The position numbers and the translations under genes were made by a program. From NCBI RefSeq assembly GCF_022869785.1, contig NZ_CP094997.1, positions 4,960,001 through 5,024,000 of the forward strand: a stretch of 64,000 nucleotides of DNA, read 5' to 3'. This DNA is from Dyadobacter chenwenxiniae. GTDB taxonomy: Bacteria > Bacteroidota > Bacteroidia > Cytophagales > Spirosomataceae. Each line of letters starts with the position of its first letter. Position 1 is the first letter of the stretch. The notes beneath the pieces were generated by a model. That model was given only the letters and a program-made list of their open reading frames with translations, was not told the origin of the DNA and did not search any database. Positions 24,917-34,362 of this stretch are shown here, piece after piece.

Positions 24917-26353
24917 ATGGGACCGCAGCAAATTAAAGACATTTTACAGACTTCTCCTGAAAACCAATCCGTTACAGTTAAAGGATGGGTCAGGACAAAA
25001 CGTGAGAGCAAAAACGCGATTTTCATTGCGTTGAATGACGGTTCAACCATTCATAATATTCAGGCCGTGGCCGAGCCCGGCCAGTTTTCTGCTGAACTGC
25101 TAAGCACCGTCACGACTGGTTCCTGCCTTAAAATAACGGGACAACTGGTTGAATCACAGGGTTCTGGTCAGGCTGTTGAAGTTAAAATCGAAGATATCCT
25201 GGTTTACGGAACGGCCGATCCTGAGACCTTTCCTTTGCAGCCTAAAAAACATTCCCTCGAATTTTTACGCGAAATAGCGCATTTGCGCCCTCGTACGAAC
25301 ACATTCAGCGCCATTCTGCGCATTCGTCACGCGTTGGCATTTGCAGTACATCAATATTTCAATGATGGCGGATTTTTCTATCTGCACACACCTGTTATTA
25401 CGGCTTCGGATGCAGAAGGTGCGGGTGAAATGTTCCGGGTTACGACATTAGATCTCAATAAATTACCAAGAACGGAAGAAGGCGCGATCAATTTCAAAGA
25501 AGATTTCTTTGGGAGAGAGGCTAATCTGACGGTTTCCGGTCAGCTTGAAGGCGAGCTGGGTGCGATGGCACTTTCCAAGATTTATACATTCGGACCAACA
25601 TTCCGCGCGGAAAATTCCAACACAACGCGCCATTTGGCTGAATTCTGGATGATCGAACCTGAAATGGCGTTTTTCGAGCTGGAAGACAATATGGATCTGG
25701 CAGAGGATTTTGTGAAAAAAGTGATCACTTATGCTTTGAATAACTGCAAAGACGATCTTAATTTCTTGCAAAACAGGTTGGCAGAGGAAGAAAAGAACAA
25801 GCCACAAAACGAGCGTTCTATCCCACTTCTCGAAAAACTGAGTTTTGTAGTTGATAATCCTTTCGAGCGCCTGACTTACACGGAAGCCATTGATATTTTA
25901 TTGAAATCAAAACCACATAAAGAAAAGAAATTCCAATATCCGGTGGGCTGGGGAATTGACCTTTCCAGCGAGCATGAGCGTTATTTGGTTGAAAAACATT
26001 TCAAGAAACCGGTTATACTCACCAATTATCCAAAAGAGATCAAGTCCTTTTACATGAAACTGGACGAGGATGGCAAAACGGTTCGTGCGATGGATGTTTT
26101 GTTTCCCGGCATCGGTGAAATCATTGGCGGAAGCCAGCGTGAAGAGGATTATGATAAACTTTTAGGTCGCGTACACGAGGTCGGCATCGATCCCCAAAAC
26201 CTTTGGTGGTATCTGGAAACGCGCAAATTCGGAACCGCGCCGCACTCCGGTTTCGGACTTGGATTTGAGCGTTTGGTGCTGTTTGTGACGGGTATGAGCA
26301 ACATTCGTGACGTAATTCCATTCCCGAGATATCCGAAAAGCGCAGAGTTCTAA
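24917..26353 (+). CDS. asnS: Asparaginyl-tRNA synthetase
   Basis: 478 residues, the normal length of bacterial AsnRS. An OB-fold anticodon-binding domain (about 15-110: VKGWVRTKRESKNAIFIALNDGS) precedes the class II catalytic core: motif 2 FRAENSNTTRHLAEFWMIEPEMAF and motif 3 GFGLGFERLVLFVTGMSNIRDVIPFPRYP. The last motif separates AsnRS from AspRS. It charges tRNA-Asn in the cytoplasm. Single gene with its own promoter; no neighbours of related function. Confidence 0.97.
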   Translation: MGPQQIKDILQTSPENQSVTVKGWVRTKRESKNAIFIALNDGSTIHNIQAVAEPGQFSAELLSTVTTGSCLKITGQLVESQGSGQAVEVKIEDILVYGTADPETFPLQPKKHSLEFLREIAHLRPRTNTFSAILRIRHALAFAVHQYFNDGGFFYLHTPVITASDAEGAGEMFRVTTLDLNKLPRTEEGAINFKEDFFGREANLTVSGQLEGELGAMALSKIYTFGPTFRAENSNTTRHLAEFWMIEPEMAFFELEDNMDLAEDFVKKVITYALNNCKDDLNFLQNRLAEEEKNKPQNERSIPLLEKLSFVVDNPFERLTYTEAIDILLKSKPHKEKKFQYPVGWGIDLSSEHERYLVEKHFKKPVILTNYPKEIKSFYMKLDEDGKTVRAMDVLFPGIGEIIGGSQREEDYDKLLGRVHEVGIDPQNLWWYLETRKFGTAPHSGFGLGFERLVLFVTGMSNIRDVIPFPRYPKSAEF

Positions 26354-26394
26354 CAATATTTTGAAGTTTTTTGGTAACCCTGTTACCTTTTTAA

Positions 26395-26804
26395 GAAGCT
26401 ACTTTTGCTCTTCCCATATTATTATTTATGCTATCTGGTTGCAGTTTCGGAGATGGGAATATTTGGATAATCCCAAAGGATTTTAAAGGGTACATCGTAA
26501 TAATTTTCAACCAAAAATCAGGGGTATTACCAAAACAAGAAGGCCGAAAAATCATGTATGAAATCCACGCTAAAAGTATTTTGGAACATAACTTGAAATA
26601 AACACAGGAAGGCGAGAGTTTGCAGAATATTATTATGAAAAAGTAGCACCGCGATATAAGCTGCCCTCATATAACATATCAAAGGAAATACCAAAGGAGA
26701 CTATTGTTGGTTTTGAAGAAGTATCTGGCATATCCTATAAAGACGATGAAAGTAAGGAGGAGGTAAGATTCTCATATTTCTACATCGGCACCAATCAGAG
26801 ATAG
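26395..26804 (+). pseudogene. Frameshifted small lipoprotein gene (DUF6843-like)
   Basis: Two overlapping frames join into one protein. Frame 1 reads LPILLFMLSGCSFGDGN with a lipobox, then IWIIPKDFKGYIVIIFNQKS, GRKIMYEIHAKSILEHNLK and stops at 26599. Frame 2 continues directly with INTGRREFAEYYYEKVAPRY, LPSYNISKEIPKETIVGFEE and ends with YFYIGTNQR at 26804. A single missing A in the AAA at 26596-26598 explains the break. No start codon remains in frame before the lipoprotein signal (a stop lies at 26392), so the 5' end is also damaged. The pattern W-IP-F-G-V-I-FNQ-G resembles small Bacteroidota lipoproteins (DUF6843, from memory). Likely a recent pseudogene or a sequencing error. Confidence 0.6.
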
Positions 26805-26966
26805 GACTGAAACCAAACAATCTTTGTGCTTGCGCGCGGAGCAACAACGACCATTTTATGAAGATCAGATAGCTATCTAATTACAGTGGGAGATTCGGCC
26901 AAACTCAATTTTGTAACTAACGCTATTGAGTTTGGCCGATGTTCGAGGATAGCTTACTGTTTAAGA

Positions 26967-27995
26967 TTATTGATTAACCACGATTTTATAGGTGGTTTCC
27001 GATCCATTGGTGTTTGTCAATTGTACCACATAAATGCCATTCGGCATACCCTTCACATTCACTTTTGACGAGGGCTTACCAGCTGAACGGTAAACTTCTT
27101 TTCCATCAGAACCGACAATCTTCACTTTCGAAATCTTGCTCCAATCAGCAGCTTGAATTGTCAATTCCTCCGAAACAGGATTAGGGTACGTGTAGGTAGC
27201 AACCCCCTCAAACTTAACAGTACGAATCCGGCTATAAGCGCTCGTTCCATCTCTGTCAATCATATGCAAACGATAAAGGTTATCACCCTCCAGTGGATCA
27301 TTATCAACTGCAACATAGTTGACCTGCGCCTTACTTTCACCCGTTGCAGCCACTGTCTGAATTGTTTTCCATTTTTTTCCATCAAAACTACGCTGTACAT
27401 CGAAGCGGTCGCTGTTGGTTTCTTCGGTTGTGGCCCAGGTCAATGATGCAGTTTTTCCTTCACTTGAAGCATTGAATTCTTTTAGCGTTACCGGGAGGTT
27501 TACCTCGACAGGTGTGGTTGTTGTGCTATTGTCATTACCAGTGTCGTTTCCCGGAGTTTGGCCTGGATCTGCAAAACCAAGGTTTGCCACTATAATCCCG
27601 TTACCGACCTTATTTCCAGTAAACAGAATATGAAAACTAATACAAGTTGCATTTTCAAGGGGAGGGTTGTACAGTAAACGAACCGAATGGCTGCCCGGAA
27701 TATTCTCAAGTGAGAGGATCGTAAAATCGCTTAGGGGAGTTCCATCACTATTTACGACTTCGGTAATTGTTAGATTCTCTGAAAAGCTTATTAGTGGTCG
27801 TATTCTATTAGCAGGAGCAGTTATCGGATCTGGATCATCATTGCATATCGTCACGTCAATTGCGCCTGTCTCGTAGTTGAGAATTGATGATTGTAAAGGC
27901 GTAATATTTATGCCGATATCCTGTGCATGTGCAAAATTGAAAATGCAGGTGCAAGCGGCAATTAGACTACTAAGTAAAAGTGTTTTGATTTTCAT
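26967..27995 (-). CDS. T9SS type A sorting-domain secreted protein
   Basis: A 342-residue exported protein: signal peptide, an N-terminal beta domain (about 25-160), then VNLPVTLKEFNASSEGKTASLTWATTEETNSDRFDVQRS, the fibronectin-like linker found before sorting domains, and a C-terminal type IX secretion sorting domain with YPNPVSEELTI, KVKIVGSDGKEVYRSAG and NGIYVVQL. It is secreted or anchored at the cell surface by the T9SS. Function of the N-terminal part unknown. It follows the 28.1-29.4 kb gene in the same direction and probably shares its transcript. Confidence 0.88.
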   Translation of the reverse strand: MKIKTLLLSSLIAACTCIFNFAHAQDIGINITPLQSSILNYETGAIDVTICNDDPDPITAPANRIRPLISFSENLTITEVVNSDGTPLSDFTILSLENIPGSHSVRLLYNPPLENATCISFHILFTGNKVGNGIIVANLGFADPGQTPGNDTGNDNSTTTTPVEVNLPVTLKEFNASSEGKTASLTWATTEETNSDRFDVQRSFDGKKWKTIQTVAATGESKAQVNYVAVDNDPLEGDNLYRLHMIDRDGTSAYSRIRTVKFEGVATYTYPNPVSEELTIQAADWSKISKVKIVGSDGKEVYRSAGKPSSKVNVKGMPNGIYVVQLTNTNGSETTYKIVVNQ

Positions 27996-28082
27996 TGTTC
28001 ATTTTGAATTAAAGGATCGACCTAAAAATTGAATAGTATTGCATTGGCCTATATATAGCACGGGTCTTTTTGTTGACAGGCC

Positions 28083-29411
28083 TTAATTTGTGGAAATAGA
28101 TGTCACTATCGCGTTGTTGCGCGAATCTTTATCACCACCCGTCTTACCAATTAGTGTTGCTTTTATATTCTGGCCAGTACCGGGTGTGACTCCTTCATTT
28201 GGCTTTATCGTGAAACCAACAACCGCTTTCCCTTTTGCAGGAATGGGTGTTGTGGAAGACGCGGTGATATAACTGGCATTTTCTGAAAACGTCCAGTTGC
28301 TATTTTGGTTAGGCGTACCTCCTTGAAATACATCAGAGACACCGCTCACAGTTGGATAAGTTATTTTAAAACCTCCAACTTTGTTTATACGAAATGTGAC
28401 AGCTCCTGAAGTAGGTACGCCACTGTTTTCAAAAAGGTTAACCACAAAATCCTTGCTTGCCTCAGTAACAACTATTGCATTGATATCCAGAGAAGGACTC
28501 AGGTCGGGGCAATCGCTTATTTGAACGGTAACCAATGAGGTAGAGAGGTCCGTATTAAAGCACGAATTGTGCTTATCATACCAAAAAGCAAAATACTGCC
28601 CATCCCCCGCAGCAGCAATATGCGCATCAGTTAAATTTAGAGGTTCGCTATGATACTGGGATTGCTGCCAAACCACAACACATGACGGACATGGCGGAGT
28701 ACCAGCGACAACAAAATCATTCAGATTGACAGTGGCCTCAGGACACTTATTCGTTCCCTTATTAATGGGTTGTATTAACGCTACTTGGGATAAACCGGCG
28801 TCACATGCGCTAATTGCACTGTGTCCGATATCCAGGCCCAGGTAGCCCGTCAGTTGTCCGCCTTCTCCTGAAAAGGCTACGACTGCAGTGGTTCCTGTTG
28901 CTGTAAACTCCAGAACCTGGGGAATCCAAGTGCTGACATTACCAAATCCTGGCCCACCGCCTGGTTGAAACTTGGTTACGTTTATTCCCGAACCTCCAGA
29001 GACAAGACCTAGCTTCGCTTGCGTACCAAAGCCCAGATTGCCGACTCTTAATGAAATCACATTGTAGTGTATTTTATACTTCCGCCCGGGTGTCAGATTA
29101 CTGATTGTTGTTTGAGCCACCGCGGCGCCTAAGTAGTTAGCCATAATTGTAAGAAACCCATTTGCCAAAGGGTCAAGACAAGCCTCAAAAGTTGGTGGAG
29201 GTAAGATAGCGGGATTCCAGGTAGTGCCTGCCGAAGTGTTTCCCCCCAAGTATTTGATATTAGAAATGCTAGGTTGGTATGCTGATATTGTCCATCCGGA
29301 AGGAACGCAGTTTACGCAGGGATCCCCATGAGAATCCTGTAAAAGCTGGGCATTGGAATGACCTAATGCAAGAAGAAAAATAGCGATAGCTGATAAAAAA
29401 ATCTTATTCAT
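28083..29411 (-). CDS. Secreted protein with repeat-like beta domains
   Basis: A 442-residue exported protein (signal MNKIFLSAIAIFLLALGHSNAQ). The first part (about 25-200) looks like a carbohydrate-binding or adhesion-type beta sandwich (TISNLTPGRKYKIHYNVISL, LEFTATGTTAVVAFSGEGG); the second (200-300) contains cysteine pairs as in Ig-like adhesin modules; the end (310-442) is a CARDB- or DUF11-like domain (PAKGKAVVGFTIKPNEG). No sorting domain at its own C-terminus. The family is not one I can name; probably a surface partner of the downstream sorting-domain protein. Confidence 0.65.
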   Translation of the reverse strand: MNKIFLSAIAIFLLALGHSNAQLLQDSHGDPCVNCVPSGWTISAYQPSISNIKYLGGNTSAGTTWNPAILPPPTFEACLDPLANGFLTIMANYLGAAVAQTTISNLTPGRKYKIHYNVISLRVGNLGFGTQAKLGLVSGGSGINVTKFQPGGGPGFGNVSTWIPQVLEFTATGTTAVVAFSGEGGQLTGYLGLDIGHSAISACDAGLSQVALIQPINKGTNKCPEATVNLNDFVVAGTPPCPSCVVVWQQSQYHSEPLNLTDAHIAAAGDGQYFAFWYDKHNSCFNTDLSTSLVTVQISDCPDLSPSLDINAIVVTEASKDFVVNLFENSGVPTSGAVTFRINKVGGFKITYPTVSGVSDVFQGGTPNQNSNWTFSENASYITASSTTPIPAKGKAVVGFTIKPNEGVTPGTGQNIKATLIGKTGGDKDSRNNAIVTSISTN

Positions 29412-29853
29412 AATATTATAGTGTTTAAATGTTCATAAGCATCTTTAAACTGTTTGTGTTCATTGTTTCATCTAGGCCCGAGCAATCGGATTACGGGTTG
29501 TAATTTGGAGTGGCTAATTAGACTTTGGATAATGTAATGAATGAAGGGTTAGTCTGAGTGAACCAACGGTATTCCTATAATATTTACTTGTCTTTCAGCG
29601 TCGAAAGCAATTGGTTCTTGATTATTGGGAAGGTATTTGCAGTAATTGCAACTACAATGTTTTTGACAGGCTTTTAAATTCACATCCATGCGAAAGGCTC
29701 GAGGTTTATCAACAAATGAGGATTTAGGGCTAAACGATAACCGGACTTACAATCACAAAAAAGTCACTTTAAGAAAAAGACAATCCCCGCGTGACCTTTT
29801 CAGATTTTACCGTATCAATAAAGCAAATACTGTAAATCTTAAATTTCACGCGC
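29412..29853. other. Divergent intergenic region
   Basis: 442 bp between two divergent secreted-protein genes. An 80-codon frame at 29688-29930 overlaps the next gene and has no protein-like composition, so I do not call it. No clear TAnnTTTG with a matching -33 is seen for either side. Confidence 0.5.
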
Positions 29854-30990
29854 TTGAAAAAGGACTTTCATTCTTTTCGAAACAGCATCATTCTGACTTC
29901 GTCAATGATGCTGTTTTCTGTTTTAAATAGCTTTGCGCAGGAAGCATTTAAAATCAAATGGTCGATGGATTACATCCAGAGCGGTGTTTCCAACCATGCT
30001 AATTTTATTCCTGCCGACGCCGTGCTCGCAGGTGGCGGCAATACGAACGCGCTCAATGCCGGTTATGGGCTCGGCGGCGCAACGGTGGCGGCATATGTGG
30101 TGCGGCCCTGGCCAAACTCTTTTTCCGATAGCCGCTATATGGAGTTCAAATTCACTGCCAAATCATTTAAGTACAACATTACCAGCATTTCCCTGCGACT
30201 CCGGCGCTCGCCCGACGGGCCAAAGCAATTCAAAATCCGGACGAGTATGGATGGCTTTGCTTCGGACCTTACTGCATCTACATTGGTTAATCCCAGCCAA
30301 TTTTACACATTCTCGGTCCCGGCAGGATTTAACAACCTCTCAGAAAACACTTTCACATTCCGCATTTACGGCTACGGCCCCACCAGCATTTACGGCACAT
30401 TATGGTTTGATGAGATCGTTGTGAACGGCGATGTGCTGGCGATTGTGCTGCCTGTTTATCTCACTTATTTCAAAGCAACAGCGCGCGAAGGCAAAACACT
30501 GCTTTCCTGGGAAACCACCTGGGAAAGGAACAGCAGGCATTTCCTAATCGAACGGAGCGCCGATCTCAGCAATTTTGAAGAAATCGGAACATTGCCCGCT
30601 AGTGGCGAAACGGATGGAAGAACGCGTTACGGGTTCACCGACCCGGCGCCGCTTCCCGGCATAAACTATTACAGACTGCAAATGATCGATGCAGGTGGGA
30701 AATCCGCATTTTCGTGTTCGGCGAATGTTTTGATCCAGCCTGCATCTGCTTCGTTCTGCATTGTCCCTAACCCGGCCTCCGCCACGAAAATTTCTGTTTT
30801 TGGTAAAAATATGGATGCTGAATCATTTGAACTCAGAGATTTGACCGGCTTACGTATAGTCACGAAACTGGAATTCAATGCACAAGGATTTGTTGATATA
30901 ATTCCTGTTCGGCCACTTCTGCCCGGTTTATATTTATTATCCTGCCAAACAAATGGCCGCAAAGAACATGCGAAAGTATTAGTTCGGTAA
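29854..30990 (+). CDS. T9SS sorting-domain secreted protein
   Basis: Begins at a TTG directly before a signal peptide (SSMMLFSVLNSFAQ). Residues about 30-190 form a beta-sandwich domain (YMEFKFTAKSFKYNITSISL, FTFRIYGYGP) as in exported discoidin-like proteins; then LPVYLTYFKATAREGKTLLSWETTWERNSRHFLIERS, the usual linker, and a C-terminal sorting domain with VPNPASATKISVFG and LPGLYLLSCQTNGRKEHAKV. The type IX system carries it out of the cell. Role unknown. An ATG further in (MMLFS) would cut the signal peptide, so the TTG is preferred. Confidence 0.82.
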   Translation: MKKDFHSFRNSIILTSSMMLFSVLNSFAQEAFKIKWSMDYIQSGVSNHANFIPADAVLAGGGNTNALNAGYGLGGATVAAYVVRPWPNSFSDSRYMEFKFTAKSFKYNITSISLRLRRSPDGPKQFKIRTSMDGFASDLTASTLVNPSQFYTFSVPAGFNNLSENTFTFRIYGYGPTSIYGTLWFDEIVVNGDVLAIVLPVYLTYFKATAREGKTLLSWETTWERNSRHFLIERSADLSNFEEIGTLPASGETDGRTRYGFTDPAPLPGINYYRLQMIDAGGKSAFSCSANVLIQPASASFCIVPNPASATKISVFGKNMDAESFELRDLTGLRIVTKLEFNAQGFVDIIPVRPLLPGLYLLSCQTNGRKEHAKVLVR

Positions 30991-31065
30991 AATATTGTGC
31001 GCTTAATTTGTAATGCTCTAGTATAAAAATTGCCTGCGATTCGTCGTTAGCTAAGCAATGTTCCG

Positions 31066-32301
31066 ATGAAAATTAATGGCTTGAAGCCTATGTTGAAAAA
31101 AGTGCAGCCGAAAGTGTGGTGGGCGGCATTAGCTGTCCTGGTAATCCTCGTTGTATCCTGGGGATTGGTGAGGAAAAAGAAGTCGGGACCGGAGGAAATT
31201 ATGGTCGACGGCAAGATGGTCTCCAAGCTCGACCCTGTTCCCGTTAAAAATCCTGACGCTGCAACTGCGGCGAAGATCGCTAAAATTGAAGATATTTTCA
31301 GGCGTAAAAAAAGGGCCGGTTTTAATGGTAATGTGCTCATTGTTCAGAAAGGACAAGTGCTTTATCAGAATTCCTTTGGTTTTGCTCACATTAAGAAAAA
31401 GGATACATTAAACAGCCATTCACGCTTTCAGCTTGCCTCGCTTTCCAAGCCTTTCACGGCCATTGCCGTTCTCAAACTCGTGCAGGAAGGCCGCGTAAGC
31501 CTGGACGATTCTGTGCAGCGTTTTTTCCCTGATTTCCCTTACCACGGCGTGAAAGTGGATATGCTTCTGAGCCACCGCAGCGGACTTCCCAATTACATTT
31601 ATTCCTTTGATGATAGCGTGCGCCACGGCAAGAAATATCCTGATAACCTGGATATTATGGATTGGTATGCCAAAGTGGTTCCTACGCCAACGCCGTATAA
31701 CCGCCCCGGAAGGTCATTTAATTATTGCAACACCAATTACTGCGTGCTGGCCGCGATTGTAGAAAAAGTATCGGGCGAACCTTTCGGGACCTATTTGTTT
31801 GATCAAATTTTCGCGCCGCTCGGCATGACGAATTCGTTTTTGGTCACAGATACATCCAGCGCCGCTATGCAACACAGAACGGATGGCCATCAGTTCGGGC
31901 GCAAATTGGAAAAGGATTATTATGACGATGTGGTCGGCGACAAGGGCTTATACTCGACAACAGGCGACATTTATAAGTTTTACAATGGCCTTTCGCAAGG
32001 TTTGTTGTTAGACAAAAAACTGCTCGACGAAGCATTCAAACCGCGCAGTTTCGAACGCGCCGGCATCCGGAATTATGGTTATGGCTTTCGTATGCACACA
32101 AAAGAGGATAACACGCCGCGCTTCATTTACCACGGCGGCTGGTGGAAAGGTTATAACACCATGCTTTGGGTTTGCCCGGAAGACGAGGCGGTGATCATTG
32201 TACTGGGAAATTCCTATAACCGCTCCACTTACGACCTCAAAGAACTGCTCGAAGTGATCCACGGACCTGGCAAAGTCGAGGAGATTGAGAAAGACATCTA
32301 G
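31066..32301 (+). CDS. Serine hydrolase, beta-lactamase (class C/PBP4-like) fold
   Basis: One N-terminal membrane helix (about 12-32) anchors a periplasmic serine hydrolase. The active site is complete: Ser126-x-x-Lys in LASLSKPFTAIAV, the YxN equivalent in FNYCNTNYCVLAAIV, and HGGWWKGYN in place of KTG. These enzymes are DD-peptidases, esterases or lactonases; which one cannot be seen. It is the first of several beta-lactamase-fold proteins in this window and lies 60 bp upstream of nuoL in the same direction. Confidence 0.87.
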   Translation: MKINGLKPMLKKVQPKVWWAALAVLVILVVSWGLVRKKKSGPEEIMVDGKMVSKLDPVPVKNPDAATAAKIAKIEDIFRRKKRAGFNGNVLIVQKGQVLYQNSFGFAHIKKKDTLNSHSRFQLASLSKPFTAIAVLKLVQEGRVSLDDSVQRFFPDFPYHGVKVDMLLSHRSGLPNYIYSFDDSVRHGKKYPDNLDIMDWYAKVVPTPTPYNRPGRSFNYCNTNYCVLAAIVEKVSGEPFGTYLFDQIFAPLGMTNSFLVTDTSSAAMQHRTDGHQFGRKLEKDYYDDVVGDKGLYSTTGDIYKFYNGLSQGLLLDKKLLDEAFKPRSFERAGIRNYGYGFRMHTKEDNTPRFIYHGGWWKGYNTMLWVCPEDEAVIIVLGNSYNRSTYDLKELLEVIHGPGKVEEIEKDI

Positions 32302-32362
32302 GTTTATTTGAATTCGGCCGCGAATTCAGGATATTTGCCGAAACAAACGAATTCCAGCATCT

Positions 32363-34321
32363 ATGCCCGATTCTGCATACTTTTTACCTGCTTGTCTGCT
32401 GTTGGGATTGCCGTTTGTTGGTTTTCTTTTGCTCTGGCTGGCTGGAAAAAGTTTTAATAAAGCAGCAGGTTGGGCGGGCGCATTTATCACAGCATCTGGG
32501 CTGGCTGTCAGCATTTTATATGCAGATGCGCAGACATTACATGTAGTCAGTTTTCACTGGCTTACAATCGGCGAAACTTCCATTGACATCCCTTTTCGTT
32601 TTGACGCATTAACATGCATTATGCTCGTTATCGTGCATTTTGTGGCACTGCTGGTCCAGCTTTATTCCACGGCTTACTTGCACGGAGACAAAAATCTACA
32701 CCGCTATTTCGCTTTTATACAGCTTTTTCTTTTTTCCATGATCGGTATTGTACTTTCCGGCAGCTTGCTGGTGATGTACATTTTCTGGGAATTGGTAGGG
32801 CTTTCATCTTATCTGCTTATTGGTTTTTGGTATTTCAAACCAAGGGCCGTCTGGGCTGCGCAAAAGGCATTTGTACTCAACAGAATCGGTGACGCAGCAT
32901 TCCTGACCGGTATTTTAATGCTGTTTTACTATATTGGTTCTACCGACTTTGAGGTGCTCTCCTTAAAAATTAACTCACTAAGTCCCGGAATCCTGACTGC
33001 CATTGGTCTTTGTCTTTTTGGTGGTTGCATGGGAAAGTCGGCCCAATTCCCCCTTTCGGGCTGGTTACCTGATGCGATGGAAGGCCCTACGCCTGTTTCC
33101 GCGCTCATTCACGCGGCCACAATGGTTGCGGCGGGGATTTTTTTATTGGCAAGAATTTCCTTCCTGCTCACATTCGACGCCAAGCTGATCATTGCGATCA
33201 TTGGCACCATTACCATGCTGATCGGGGCTGTGAAGGCGACGCAGGTTTGGGACATTAAGCGTGTTCTGGCTTATTCTACAATGTCGCAGCTTGGGTTAAT
33301 GGTCATTGCAGTCGGTTTTGGAAGCTGGCAAACTGCTCTTTTTCATCTCGCAACGCATGCTTTCTTCAAAGCCGGACTATTCCTTTCGGCCGGTTCCGTC
33401 ATTCACGCTGTAACGCCATCAGAACTGGGTTCCGATTTTGACCCGCAGGATATGCGCATGATGGGCGGGTTACGTAAAGCATTGCCGGTAACATTCATTT
33501 GTTTTTCAGTTTGTGCGGCAGCGTTGGCCGGATTGCCATTTTTTTCAGGTTTTTTATCCAAAGACGCCATCATTACCGAAGGATTTTTTTGGGCAGGAGA
33601 ATTGGGTGCATTGTTTTATATTTTCCCTATTCTCGTGATCCTTTCCGCGGGTTTGACCGCCTATTATATGACCCGGCAGCTCTGGCTGGTGTTTTTTGGC
33701 GAAAACAGGTTTAAGGCTACGCACATTCACCCGCATGAATCACCGGCCATAATGTGGCTTCCTATGGCAGTCCTGACTGTTTTTTCGATTTTTATTTGGT
33801 TCTCCTGGAACCCGTTTGATGCAGCTGGCTGGTTTTTGGCATTCATAGGAAAACATTCAGAAACACATATAGTTTGGGTCCCGGTTGTTGCGAGTTTGAC
33901 GACTTTTGCTTCGATTTTTTTGGCATACAGAGAAATTAAGACCGACAATCCATTCGGTATAAATGCTGTAAATGCTACTAACGCTTCGAATGTGCTGCAA
34001 AAATTCGTGTGGTTAAGGGATTATTCCGACACCCGGTATTTCATCATTCCCTTTGCATTCATTACAAAATATCTGAAAATATTCGAAAAGCGGATCATCG
34101 ACTCATTCGTTGACAGGCTTGCGAAAGTGAGCGTTGTCATCGGCCACCTCATCGGGTGGTTCGACCGGTTTTTTGTGGATGGCGGTGTGAATTTGCTGAT
34201 CTTTTCGATCAAATCCGGTGGGCAGGCAGTCCGTAATTTACAAAATGGCAAGATCCAGTCTTATTTCATTGTAACTGCCATGGGCGTGTTTTTATTGATA
34301 TTGTGGTTGGTTGTCCTGTAA
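32363..34321 (+). CDS. nuoL: NADH-quinone oxidoreductase subunit L
   Basis: 652 residues with about 15 membrane helices and the proton-antiporter signature of NuoL: FAFIQLFLFSMIGIVLSGSL, FWELVGLSSYLLIGFW, GCMGKSAQFPLSGWLPDAMEGPTPVSALIHAATMVAAG and IKRVLAYSTMSQLG, with the key Lys and Glu in the helices. A long lateral helix plus final helix form the C-terminus. It is one of the proton-pumping subunits of complex I. Only nuoM follows; nuoK, nuoN and the hydrophilic arm genes are not in this window (see findings). Confidence 0.95.
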   Translation: MPDSAYFLPACLLLGLPFVGFLLLWLAGKSFNKAAGWAGAFITASGLAVSILYADAQTLHVVSFHWLTIGETSIDIPFRFDALTCIMLVIVHFVALLVQLYSTAYLHGDKNLHRYFAFIQLFLFSMIGIVLSGSLLVMYIFWELVGLSSYLLIGFWYFKPRAVWAAQKAFVLNRIGDAAFLTGILMLFYYIGSTDFEVLSLKINSLSPGILTAIGLCLFGGCMGKSAQFPLSGWLPDAMEGPTPVSALIHAATMVAAGIFLLARISFLLTFDAKLIIAIIGTITMLIGAVKATQVWDIKRVLAYSTMSQLGLMVIAVGFGSWQTALFHLATHAFFKAGLFLSAGSVIHAVTPSELGSDFDPQDMRMMGGLRKALPVTFICFSVCAAALAGLPFFSGFLSKDAIITEGFFWAGELGALFYIFPILVILSAGLTAYYMTRQLWLVFFGENRFKATHIHPHESPAIMWLPMAVLTVFSIFIWFSWNPFDAAGWFLAFIGKHSETHIVWVPVVASLTTFASIFLAYREIKTDNPFGINAVNATNASNVLQKFVWLRDYSDTRYFIIPFAFITKYLKIFEKRIIDSFVDRLAKVSVVIGHLIGWFDRFFVDGGVNLLIFSIKSGGQAVRNLQNGKIQSYFIVTAMGVFLLILWLVVL

Positions 34322-34362
34322 AGCGGCTCAATGGACCGGCCACGATTTTAACCTAATGCTGA

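Noticed and set aside
29688..29930. 80-codon plus-strand frame
   Set aside because: Overlaps the start of a well-supported secreted-protein gene in another frame and has random composition.
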